Positions 12,324 through 22,201 of a stretch of 64,000 nucleotides of DNA are shown here, one piece after another; position 1 is the stretch's first letter; every line of letters begins with the position of its first letter. Origin of the DNA: Prunus persica (Eukaryota > Streptophyta > Magnoliopsida > Rosales > Rosaceae); contig NC_034009.1 in the NCBI RefSeq assembly GCF_000346465.2, positions 30,562,131-30,626,130 of the forward strand. Reading direction: 5' to 3'. The notes under the pieces are model-generated. The model was not told the origin of the DNA. It saw only the letters and a list, made by a program, of their open reading frames with translations, and ran no database searches. The translations under genes were made by a program, and so were the position numbers.

Positions 12324-14177
12324 ATGCCAGAAATTCAGTTGGGTTCTCACACTGTAAGATCTCATGGAGTAAAGGTATTGAGGATTCATATGCATGACTG
12401 GCTGATTCTACTGGTTCTTGCGGCGATAGATCTGGGTTTGAACTTGATAGAACCTTTTCACCGCTTTGTTGGAGAGGACATGATGACAGACCTGAAATAC
12501 CCATTGAAAGACAATACAGTTCCCTTCTGGGGTGTTCCGGTACGTTTTGGTTTTGAGAAAACAATGTCATGCTGAGAAAATTTGCAGAAATCTGGATATT
12601 GCATGAGTCTCACTTTTGTATAGATGAGGCAAAAACCTTACTTTTCACTTCTAACAGATAATTGCAGTACTGTTGCCACTTGCTGTCATTCTTGTTTACT
12701 ACTTCATCCGAAAGGATGTCTATGATCTGCACCACGCCATTTTAGGTAATTTTCTCCCTTTTTTGTTTGTTATTTTTCGTGATTGTTGCATTGGTGAATG
12801 GTGTTTGCATGTTGTAGTCTTTCAATAACACTTCCATTGCTCATTCAGGCCTTCTATTTTCCATCTTTATAACCGCTGTTTTAACTGATGCAATCAAAGA
12901 TGGTGTTGGTCGACCTCGTCCAGACTTCTTTTGGCGTTGTTTCCCTGATGGCAAAGGGGTGGGCCTTCCAGTGCATAGAATTCTTATATATTTTGATCTT
13001 TTCTTGACTTAAACTTGGCATTTTTCAGTTCTTGGTCATGCTTGCTTATACATACATTGACATACAATTGATCCATGTCCAGGTGTTTGATCCAATCACA
13101 AAGAATGTCATGTGTACTGGAAGCAAGAGTGTCATTAAGGAAGGACACAAAAGCTTCCCCAGCGGGCATACTTCATGTAAGCAGTTTGATATTTCTGGAA
13201 AACTGTACATCGAAGGATTAGAGATTAGGGATGTGCTTAATGTCCTCTAAGGGAGAGTTGTATGCTGACTATCTAGTTTCTTTAGTTTATCTGCATATGT
13301 TTGACTTTGTATTGTTTTCTCATTTGCACTTTATCTTGATTTATCTGTAAAACCAGAAATTAGCCCAAACGTAAATCTGGTTGTCAACATGCAGGGTCCT
13401 TTGCAGGTCTTGGTTTCATTGCATGGTATCTATCAGGGAAAGTTAGGGTGTTTGATCGTAGAGGACATGTTGCAAAGCTCTGTATTGTCTTTCTACCATT
13501 ACTTCTTGCGGCAATGGTAGCAGTTTCTCGAGTTGATGACTATTGGCATCATTGGCAAGATGTTTTTGCTGGCGGGCTTATAGGTACCTTGTCAGCTTAT
13601 GGCATCATTGGCATGATTTTTTGAGAAAAACAAAAATGTTTGTCAAGTTTTTCATTCTTTCTTATATATATATATATATTGTGCAGGAATCACCATTGCT
13701 TCATTTTGTTACCTGCAATTCTTTCCACCTCCGTATGACACAGACGGTATGTACCTAAGAGTTCCTTTCTTAATGTTATCACTATGTGGCTTCCCTTTCG
13801 TTTTGTGTAACTCTGTGTTTTCATAGCTAAGGTTTTCTATTTCTACAAGTCCGTGAGTGTTTTTTTTTCTTTCAATGAAACTAAGTTAAATTTCTGTGCA
13901 TTTTAATAGTCCACGGACATTGTTCTCAAGATTGTTTTCTGTTTATGTTGGATGGGCAGGTTGGGGACCTCATGCGTACTTTCAGATGCTGGCAGAGTCT
14001 CAAAATCGCGATGAGGCCTTGTCTCCCAATGCCAATAGTCTCAGTGTGCAGCAAACAGAGCTTGAGAGTATATACATCCAGTCTCAGCATGGTGTTGAAA
14101 CATCACGAGGCTATAGTGGAGACACAAACCCCATTCTGAATGGGCGGGAAAGTGGGAGACACTTGAGTGTAGGCTGA
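12324..14177 (+). CDS. Lipid phosphate phosphatase (LPP2-like, PAP2 superfamily)
   Basis: Same membrane phosphatase family as the gene at 6.1 kb: hydrolysis of phosphatidic acid and related lipid phosphates. Seven coding exons: 12324-12539, 12658-12745, 12849-12958, 13083-13176, 13395-13583, 13687-13746 and 13960-14177, giving 324 aa. The 88, 110, 189 and 60 nt exons are identical in length to those of the upstream paralogue. The catalytic motifs [17 protein letters not shown] and [12 protein letters not shown] are all present. The N-terminus [15 protein letters not shown] lacks the LPP1-type extension and matches Arabidopsis LPP2 (ABA-signalling-related in that species). The C-terminus is longer than I recall for LPP2, with a Ser/Gly-rich tail after [11 protein letters not shown]. 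The start codon follows an apparent 5'-UTR intron acceptor at 12312. Confidence 0.93.
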
Positions 14178-14908
14178 CTGTAGAGAAGAATAGAGTTAGT
14201 GATCAGGTGTTCATATTTTAGGATCGACGCCGTGTGAATTTCATACACAGATCTCAGAATGCAGATGAAATTTGGACCATCCTTTTTTTCTTGAGTTCTA
14301 TTAATTGATTTATTTTGTTGGTGTTTTGAGGAGTTCATATTACATTGCTTCTGTTCCCTTTTCTTTTATACTGGTATATGGCTGGCTATGATCTTATATT
14401 TTGAAGTGACATGTATTATGTATAGCTATGTTTGAATGATATTATTCTTTTCTAGAAGCAGCCACGTTCAAAATTAAATGAAATTAAACAATCCTCAGGG
14501 TTCAGACAAAGGAGAAGAAACCGAAGACAGAACAGAACCCAGGATTTCCTTCATCCACACTCCCTGGTGCCTACCAGCCGCTTTCACATTTCACATTTCC
14601 AGAATTTAGGGTTGGTCAATAAGCAAACCTCAGGGTCCTACAGCTGGGCCCGGGCCAACACGGTGACACACGTGTGCACGTCCAGAAGAATGGTGGCGGT
14701 GGCCCAATGCCTGGTTGAATGGACAGGCCATCTTCTGAAAAAGACCCTGAATGAAGGAAGAATCTTCCCATTTCGATTTGTTGTAACATTTACATTTGGA
14801 GGTTCAATTTAAAAGTAAAACAAATGCGCCTCATAATTCTCTCTTTTAAATTGACACAATCAAATTAAACGATAGAAAAAAGTTTGATTTAAAAATAGGT
14901 ATATGATT

Positions 14909-15305
14909 TTCCGACTCCCCTTTTCTTTATTTATACTCCCTTTTACTTTTTAGTCAATTTTGTTCTTTCTCTTTTCTATTTTACCTTTATTCTACATTAA
15001 TTTCTTTTTTACTTCAATTTTATATTAATTTTTTTTCTTCAGACTTAATTTTTCAACTTGCACTTCATTTTTAGTATTTTTTTTTTCCATTAATCAAGTA
15101 AGAAATTAAATTTTTTTCCCCCTTTAATATTGAAAATGGAGTGTAAGTTAAAAAATTAAGTATAAAGAAAAAGAAATAATATAAAAGTGAAAAAAAAAAA
15201 GAAGGAAATTAATGTAGAGTAAGGATAGAATAGGAAAGAGAAAGAACAAAATTGATAAAAAATATTAAAAAGCAAAAGGGAGTGTAAGTGGAGAAATCAA
15301 CTTCC
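14909..15305. repeat. Foldback (inverted-repeat) element, about 400 bp
   Basis: The arms at about 14909-15085 and 15125-15305 are imperfect inverted copies over roughly 170 bp. The left reads CTTTTACTTTTTAGTCAATT then TTTGTTCTTTCTCTTTTCTA; the right gives the same order on the opposite strand. Only about 40 bp separate the arms, so a transcript would form one very long hairpin. No coding capacity is seen. Confidence 0.75.
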
Positions 15306-15315
15306 TAAAAATAAA

Positions 15316-16297
15316 GAGTGCTGCTAAACGAACCTTAAAATTAACTGAGTACACCCTATGATCTAAGTACACCATAATATTTAAACTAAAATGTAAAATT
15401 AACTAAGTTTACCCTATTTAACTACCAAAAATACCCCCATTACATCCTAATACACCATTATAAAAACTTAAAATAGCTATATATATTGAAGAATTGGGCA
15501 TCAGTGATACAGTGATCTGCTTGATCACAAGGTTTGCCTATGCAATGTTTATTTAGTACCTTCAATTAAATGGTATCTATTGATCTTGGCTCCACCTTTA
15601 CATTATTATTTTTAATCATATTATTTGTTTGATGCCGGATCAATTCAAGCTCCATATTTAAAGTTGAGAACAAGCATAAACATGTTCATTTGGTGGCCAA
15701 GGGTTTTTATACAGTGTGAAGTGGAGTAACTGGGAATCACACTGTAGTGTCGCCCTTAAATTTGCAGCGTTGTTGGCCTTGGTTGGCTGGAACCTCATTC
15801 AAATTCAGAATCAAATGCAAATGGTTGGTTGGAACCTTTTTTTGTATGCGGAGTCACAAGTCTAGGACTCATATTTTTTCTTCTGTTTGAAAAGTTTTCA
15901 TAAGAAATATAATCATTGTCATTAATTTTGCAATTCTATATGAATCAGACAGACATTGTGATAGTTGTCTTATAGTACAAGATCCATTCTTAACTTACCC
16001 ATCTCTGGACACATTTTTTAATCTAGCTTGGCTTTATGGTTGGTCCCTCCCTAATCATTCATTTTTTATATTATTGAGGTTAACAAACAAACCCAAAAAA
16101 AAGTTCAATTTGGTTGAATATAGTGGGTAGGGTGTACTTTTTATTTTTTTAGAGTAGTGTGTACTTATTAAAATTATATTTGTTTCACAATTCAATATAT
16201 CCTTTTTGGTCATTTTATATTAGGGTAAATTAGTAATTCAATAAATAGTTTGGTAGTAGGGTGTATTTAGTTAATTTTAGGGTGTTTAGCAGCACTC
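15316..16297. mobile_element. Non-autonomous TIR transposon, about 980 bp
   Basis: The left end GAGTGCTGCTAAAC, then CTTAAAATTAACTGAGTACA, is matched in reverse at the right end (GAGTGCTGCTAAACACCCT on the minus strand). The matching continues as diverged repeats for more than 50 bp. There is no transposase frame. Both flanks are A-rich, so the target-site duplication cannot be defined. It begins only about 10 bp after the foldback element ends. Confidence 0.75.
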
Positions 16298-16663
16298 AAA
16301 AAAAAAAAACAACAGAAAAAAAAGGACCAACAAGATAACAACACTCCCCTTGTACCATGTAAGTAGGACAAGTTCATGCATTTCTATCAACATAACAGTG
16401 TAACATGTGTGCATAAGTTTTCGTTTTTGTGAATTATTTTTGCATATGTGTCAAATTTTAATTTGTAAGAAAGAAGAGTATCTCCTTATAGGGGAAAAGA
16501 TAAGCTGTATCCCTTAAGAATTATTGTGACAGAATTGATGTTTTTTATTTTGCCTTGCACGTGGCAGCTGAAGAATATTGAATAATATGAACTATGAATT
16601 AATTTCTTCTGCATAGTATGAACTATGAATGGCATTTAGATTTGGATAGATAGCACAAAAATT

Positions 16664-16777
16664 TGGTTTGGTGATGGACTAATGATCACCTAATTTCCCA
16701 GCACTTAAGCACCTTTTTGTTGGTTTGGTGATGGACTAATGATCACCTAATTTCCCAGCACTTAAGCACCTTTTTGT
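16664..16777. repeat. Perfect 57 bp tandem duplication
   Basis: 16664-16720 and 16721-16777 are identical (unit begins TGGTTTGGTGATGGACTAAT). Perfect identity in non-coding DNA implies a very recent event. It lies about 400 bp upstream of the small-protein gene at 17175. Confidence 0.95.
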
Positions 16778-16987
16778 TGGTATGTACGGAAGAGTCCTAT
16801 TCAAGTCAGAGTTGGAGCATTAGACCCTAAATTATGGATTTGGACTTATTAATCAATTTAAGCATGAGAATGCATCGATAGCATATAATAATATACCATG
16901 AATTGGATTTAGTAAAAGCGTACTTAATCAAACTTATTATTCAATTTGCTACAACATTCGCCTCTTTGCCTGGTCAGACAGACAATA

Positions 16988-17078
16988 TTGACCAACTACA
17001 ATTGAAAACTCACTCGTCTCACATATTCAATGCCACCCCCATTTTGACCTAGCACCGTTTCCTCTCCTCCTATATAAA
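16988..17078 (+). promoter_or_regulatory. Core promoter and W-boxes of the 17.2 kb gene
   Basis: TATATAAA at 17071-17078 lies about 100 bases before the ATG. Two TTGACC W-box cores (16988-16993 and 17044-17049) sit just upstream. The same arrangement recurs before the paralogue at 18.8 kb. W-boxes bind WRKY factors (family knowledge); defence or stress induction is inferred. Confidence 0.55.
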
Positions 17079-17174
17079 CCCCCCTTACCTCCTCTCTTCT
17101 CACACTTGTCTCAATACTCAAAACATCTTTTCTTAATTTGAAGCCATTTCTCTTGACCTAATAAAAAAAGAAAG

Positions 17175-17582
17175 ATGGAGATTGCTCCCGTTGCATACTA
17201 CGACAACTTGAAGAGGTACTGGAGAAGGAGAAGGTACCAGAGGCTCAATGGTGACACCAAGAAGAAGATGAGGGTCACAAGGCTTGGCGGAGCCAAAACT
17301 ACCAGAAGGATTTGGAAGCTCAGAAGCGCCATGCCAAAGCTCAGGCTGATGAAGTTTGTCTCCCCACTTAAGCTCTTGACAAAGTTCCACGATGCTTACG
17401 TTGACATGATGTATCGGATGGCCGGCAACGCTGCCAGTATCGGAGGGGTTTCGGGGAAGAAGGTTGCGAAAGCTCAAGACCAGATTTCAATTGCTTCATG
17501 TGGGGAGGAAGTTGATGGTAGATTGGTTTTGGAAATATACAAGAGATTGGCTGCTTCTCGCCAATTATTGATTGATTATTGA
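17175..17582 (+). CDS. Small basic plant protein of unknown function (copy 1)
   Basis: Intronless, 135 aa. I know of no named function. The N-terminal third is very basic (DNLKRYWRRRRYQRLNG, then TKKKMRVTRLGG). A hydrophobic/basic middle follows (RLMKFVSPLKLLTKFHDAYV) and then a conserved acidic-to-amphipathic tail (EEVDGRLVLEIYKRLAASRQ). No signal peptide or clear membrane helix is seen. Similar short intronless proteins occur in other dicots as uncharacterised, often stress-responsive genes (recollection). The start is the first ATG after the TATA box and gives the same N-terminus as the paralogue at 18821. This copy has three residues fewer near position 40 than copy 2. A nuclear or membrane-associated role is possible because of the Arg/Lys clusters, but this is not shown. 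Confidence 0.85.
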   Translation: MEIAPVAYYDNLKRYWRRRRYQRLNGDTKKKMRVTRLGGAKTTRRIWKLRSAMPKLRLMKFVSPLKLLTKFHDAYVDMMYRMAGNAASIGGVSGKKVAKAQDQISIASCGEEVDGRLVLEIYKRLAASRQLLIDY

Positions 17583-18595
17583 AGCAAAATCAGCTTCTTC
17601 AAATATTTGTGTAATCAAATTCTTTTATAATTTTATTTCCATTGATTTATCAGATTGGCTCTAGCTAGCGCTGTTTCTTCATTCCCTGAAGTAGTAGCTC
17701 ACGGGGCATGTTGTTGTAACTAAAAAGTTGGGAAATGTACAAATTTTGTACTCATGGGATGGGATCCTTTCGAGTACTCAAGTCAATAAGTTATTGAAAT
17801 TTTCCGTATGCCACTATAATTTTTATGTTTTCATAATTTAATTACATGTTTGGAGATAATTTTGTGATTAAAGTCAATATTAAGGGATTGACCAAAAAAA
17901 GTCAATATTAAGGTATGTAAACAAGCCTCCTCCCCTCCTATATGTATAAACCATCCAGAAGAAAATCTTTGACTATGCGGTTTGCCCGTGTGAGTCAAAA
18001 AACATGTACAAAGCGAATGCATGCAGACGCAGTTTAAAGATCAGATGGTCAGAATTTGTGGTCGATTCTGTCGGCAAAGAAGTGGAACCTTCTCAGACAA
18101 AAAATAAAATTTGGCCCATACGCCTAAGGCCCGTGATGTAGTGTCTCTTTTGGCCCAAGGGAGAGGAGCTCCAACAACATGACCAAATTATGAATTTTCC
18201 AACAGTAACCGTCACACTTAAACGGAATGTACGATTAAGATTATTTTGTATAGAGTATAAAGATATGTGTTGTACTGAGGTTTTTTTGAGTCTATTTAGA
18301 TTTATGATTATCCTAAAGAATATAGGAAAGCCGTGCAGGCTGCACCAGCACAAGGCCAAACAAAACCAAGGAAAGGATCCTCCAGGTCCAGCAAAGATAT
18401 AAACCCTACGCTAGTATTTGTTCTTGGTACGCATGGAAATGTGTTGCGTATTTGTTTATGTTTTATACGTTTTTTTGTTTGTTTTTGTGATAGCATATTA
18501 TACCATGGATTGGATTTCGTATAAGAATACTTGATCAAACTTAATTATTCAATCATTAAAAGACTAGCCTTAAATTTGAAGTCAAACAGACAATA

Positions 18596-18741
18596 TTGAC
18601 CAAGTACACTTCAAAACTCACTAATCTCTCACATATCCTCTGATATTCTCATTCCCGGAATAAACCATAAGACCAAGCCTTCATTCATTGGGCACCCATT
18701 TTGACTTCGCACCCAAATTCTTCTCCTCCTCCTATATATAT
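18596..18741 (+). promoter_or_regulatory. Core promoter and W-boxes of the 18.8 kb gene
   Basis: TATATATA at 18733-18741 lies about 85 bases before the ATG. W-box cores TTGACC (18596-18601) and TTGACT (18701-18706) sit at positions corresponding to those before the 17.2 kb gene. The flanking bases (ACAGACAATATTGACCAA) are also shared, so the promoter was duplicated with the gene. Confidence 0.55.
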
Positions 18742-18820
18742 ACCCTCTCTCACTTCTTCTCTTCACACACTTCTCTCAATCAAAACTCAAAAAACACAGT
18801 ACTAGTGGAAATCAATTGAA

Positions 18821-19237
18821 ATGGAGATTGTTCCGACTACGCACTACGACAACTTGAAGAGGTATTGGAGGAGGAGAAGGTACCAAAGGCTGAATGGTGA
18901 CACTAAGAAGAAGATGAGAGTCACAAGGCTTGGCGGAGCCAATGGCAGCAAAACTACCAGACGGGTTTGGAAGCTCAGAAGCGCCATACCAAAGCTCAGA
19001 CTGATGAAGTTTCTCTCCCCAATTAAGCTCTTGGCAAAGTTCCACGATGCTTACGTTGACATGATGTATCGGATTGCCGGCAACGCTGCGAGTGTAGGAA
19101 GGGTTTCGGGGAAGAAGGTTGCGAAAGCTCAAGACCAGATTTCAATTGCTTCTTGTGGGGAGGAAGTTGACGGTAGATTGGTTTTGGAGATTTACAAGAG
19201 ATTGGCTGCTTCTCGCCAATTATTGATTGAGAATTGA
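18821..19237 (+). CDS. Small basic plant protein of unknown function (copy 2)
   Basis: Intronless, 138 aa, roughly 90% identical to the protein at 17175. It has the same basic N-terminus (YWRRRRYQRLNGDTKKKMR), a GGANGSKTTRR insertion relative to copy 1, and the same C-terminal block (EEVDGRLVLEIYKRLAASRQ). The two copies are in the same orientation about 1.2 kb apart. Most differences are conservative (M/I, V/L, I/V), which suggests purifying selection on both. Function is unknown. The frame antisense to it is also open in copy 1, but only because the two genes are homologous. Confidence 0.85.
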   Translation: MEIVPTTHYDNLKRYWRRRRYQRLNGDTKKKMRVTRLGGANGSKTTRRVWKLRSAIPKLRLMKFLSPIKLLAKFHDAYVDMMYRIAGNAASVGRVSGKKVAKAQDQISIASCGEEVDGRLVLEIYKRLAASRQLLIEN

Positions 19238-19876
19238 AGCACAAGCAACTTCAAATAATTGTGTGACAATATATATGCAGTTTCAATTTCAGTGTTACCA
19301 TAGTCAATCACTTGATGTTGTAGCTACAAAGTTTGGAATTGTAAAAATTTTGTACTCATGTGATATATATTTTCAAGTTCTTTTAAGTGATTGAAATTTT
19401 TGGTATGTGCCTACCTATGATTTTTATATTTTCAGAATTAAATTCCATGCTAGGAGATAACTCTCAGATTAAAATCAATCATCAGTGATGGATCCATTTT
19501 CTGAAATTTCAGCGCAAAGTGAATGCATTGAGTGATTGTTGTGATTGGAGAGAGAAAGGGTAACTAACAATTATAGAGACGAATACCAAAATTAAGAAAA
19601 GTAGGTGCGTGCGGACTTCAATCAATCAATTTATGACAAGTAAAAGGTCCTGAAAAGCAATATGTCTCTGATGTGCCCACCGCCCACCCACCAATAATTT
19701 TGGTGTGGGTTTAAGCTTTATGCAGCTGTTTGACTGTTAGCTAGCTATTTCTTATAACACACAGCTTCACTTTCAGTTTCAGAGGCGAATTAGTTATGAA
19801 ATTCATCACCCCAAAAAAAATCTAAGTCTTTCAATCTGAAACTGATCAGAAGGCAACCCCAACAAGGACATATAAC

Positions 19877-21018
19877 ATGGAAGAAGAACAAGGCCCCTAT
19901 CACCCTCTTCGAGATCAAGACGGAGAAGCCATTTCTGCCGATAACACTCGCTTGAAGCAGCTGGGTTACAAGCAAGAACTCAGTCGTAACCTCTCGTATG
20001 AAACCTTTACCCTATCCATCCATCCATGAATATTTACCTTCTGTTTAATTTGTGGAAGCACTTTTGACTTTTCTGGCACTTTTCCCACATCACAATCACA
20101 TTTTTCAGTTCTGGATGAATGTATAAAAGTCTCTTCTTTTTTTTTCACAGCCTTGGACTTTTAGTCGTTGAATATCAGTTCTGATATTTCTGAAGCCAGA
20201 CAGTACTCATAATTTAATATGATATGATTGTTTTCCAAGAAATTAAATGACATAATTTTGTTTTATTATTAGTTTGCTTGTCACACGGACTCAGTGCTTG
20301 GACAGGAAAGTTGTATTTAAACGTTGCTTGGGTTTCTTGCAATCCTTTTATTTTGCGTATTTTCCTGGCCGTTGTTTTTAAATATTGTTGATTCAAAAAC
20401 GTCACATTGGATTGGAGAATGACTGACTTTGAATAAGATATAAACTTGACATAAATATCTGAAAAGTAGATTTCTCATTTGATTTTGATTGATATCTAAA
20501 AACTAAACAGTGCAGAATTGGGGCAGCCAATCAGATTTAGTAATTAGTATTTACAAACAACTGATAATAAAATAAGAAACGACACGGGGATCAATCAGAA
20601 CAAGCCAACGCAAGAAATCTATTTAAAATGTGTGTTTTAGTTTAATTATGGAATCTTAAACAAGTCAACAAAAATCCAAATTCTACATAATCTCATGTAA
20701 ATCGTTTTTTGAGGCCTTCGATTCATTCTGTGCTTCTTGTCTTCTTGTTGTGTGCAGGGCAATTGCAAACTTCTCGGTGACTTTCTCCATCATTTCAGTT
20801 CTGACTGGTCTCAGCACAACATATAGTATGGGCCTCACCTATGGTGGGCCCGTAACTTTGGTCTACGGGTGGCCCATTGTGGGCCTCCTCACACTCCTAG
20901 TGGGCCTATCAATGGCCGAGATTTGTTCCGCTTATCCAACTTCTGGTGGCCTTTACTTCTGGAGCGCCAAACTCTCTGGTAAACGCTGGGGCCCTTTGGC
21001 TGCCTGGCTCACTGGCTG
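19877..21018 (+). pseudogene. Partial duplicate of BAT1-type permease (first two exons only), or alternative first exons
   Basis: Exon 1 (19877-19995) and exon 2 (20758-21018) encode the amino end of an amino-acid/GABA permease: LKQLGYKQELSRNLS, then NFSVTFSIISVLTG, GGPVTLVYGW, SMAEICSAYPTSGGLYFWSA and a terminal Trp. Splice phases and the 261 nt exon 2 length are identical to the complete gene at 22.2 kb. No sequence matching exons 3-8 exists before that gene begins. Alone it would yield a truncated, non-functional transporter. Both exons are open, with no stop or frameshift, and the donor at 21019 is in the correct phase to join exon 3 of the downstream gene at 23567. It could therefore serve as an alternative 5' end. 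The long first intron is otherwise empty. Confidence 0.75.
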
Positions 21019-22201
21019 GTACGTTTTTCCCTCTTTTATTTATTTATTTATTTATAGTCTCTGAAAAAATATTTGTTACATGCATGCTGAAGTCTTAAAG
21101 CCCTTAGATGAGGCACTATCTCACAATTATTGGATCAAACTAACCAATTTAATTCAATAATTAGTTAATTTAATTCAACAGTTAAGATATAGGACCTCAT
21201 CTAAGAACCTTATCTAAAGCCCTCACTATAGAATTCTACCGGAAACCAAATCGAATCCTTGGAATATTTGATGTTTGGAATTTAAGTGGCTTTCACGTAT
21301 CGTATATTGTTGGGCCAAGAAATCCTAAAGCCCATATAGATGAAGTGGGCCTGAACAATTCCTAAGTATTCAACAGCCGTTGGTCGGTCAATGGGCTATT
21401 ACATATTTATTTTTTATTTTTGCATGAACCATTGGATTGGATGGATGGATCCCCGTTGTTATTTTAGACTAACATTGCTAATAATTTCTCGTATTGTATT
21501 ACTATTGTGTTTGTCCATTGAGTGGTATTTTCAGGAATTTTTTTGAATTGCGTATTGTTTAATTAATCCCTATTACTTTAGTCTAATTGGAGGGTCAGCA
21601 CATGGGCTACTTGGTCAATGATTCGGATTCTTCTTTCTGTGGCCGATCAAGATTCAAAATCCCATGTGATAATTGATACCTAAGTGACATCAAAGAATCT
21701 TATAATGCACCATTGATCTTGCATAAAAAAAAATAAAATAAAATAGTTATAATAAATGTTACATCTGTGATATTGTCTTGTACTAATATGGAATCTGTAA
21801 CTGCTATTTATACTGTGCAAGCAAACATTATTATGTCGTTATAAGTTAGGTTGCAATATTTTTGAAACTCATGTGAAACTTTCGCAAACAATGCTGAAAT
21901 AGAATCATTACGTTCCATAGGCAAAAAATCCAATGGAAGGCAAAAGAATGAAAAGCCAAGTCAATCAAGCCAATGTCCAAAGTCCATAGGCCACGTAGTA
22001 GCAATCTTCTCGGCGCGTCAACCTGCATTGCTTACTGGCTGCTCTGTTTGACCTTCGTGCCCTCAATCAAAAGCTCTCCTTTTCTGTTCTCATATGCCTA
22101 TTTTATACTCGAGCTGCGTAGCCACTGACACTCTGTTTGAATCAATATTAGCCATATTAAGGCAAAACAAATTTCTCCCTGTCCCTTGGAATTAAAGAAA
22201 A
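21019..22201. other. Spacer between the partial and complete permease copies
   Basis: No gene is seen. A short TTTA repeat lies at about 21035-21053. A weak inverted-repeat segment at about 21100-21230 (TTAGATGAGGCACTATCTCA side and its loose reverse near 21195) may be an old MITE. The promoter of the complete gene must lie here, but no convincing TATA box was picked out. Confidence 0.5.

Larger units (their letters stand above)
14178..17130. other. 3' UTR and repeat-filled intergenic region
   Basis: After the LPP2-like 3' UTR (to about 14450) no protein gene is supported. The region is dominated by a foldback element, a TIR element and a tandem duplication, listed separately. Confidence 0.7.

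Noticed and set aside
17133..17477. Long antisense frames over both small-protein genes (also 18812-19132)
   Set aside because: They are similar to each other only because the sense genes are paralogues. The sense frames have promoters, conservative substitutions and family resemblance.
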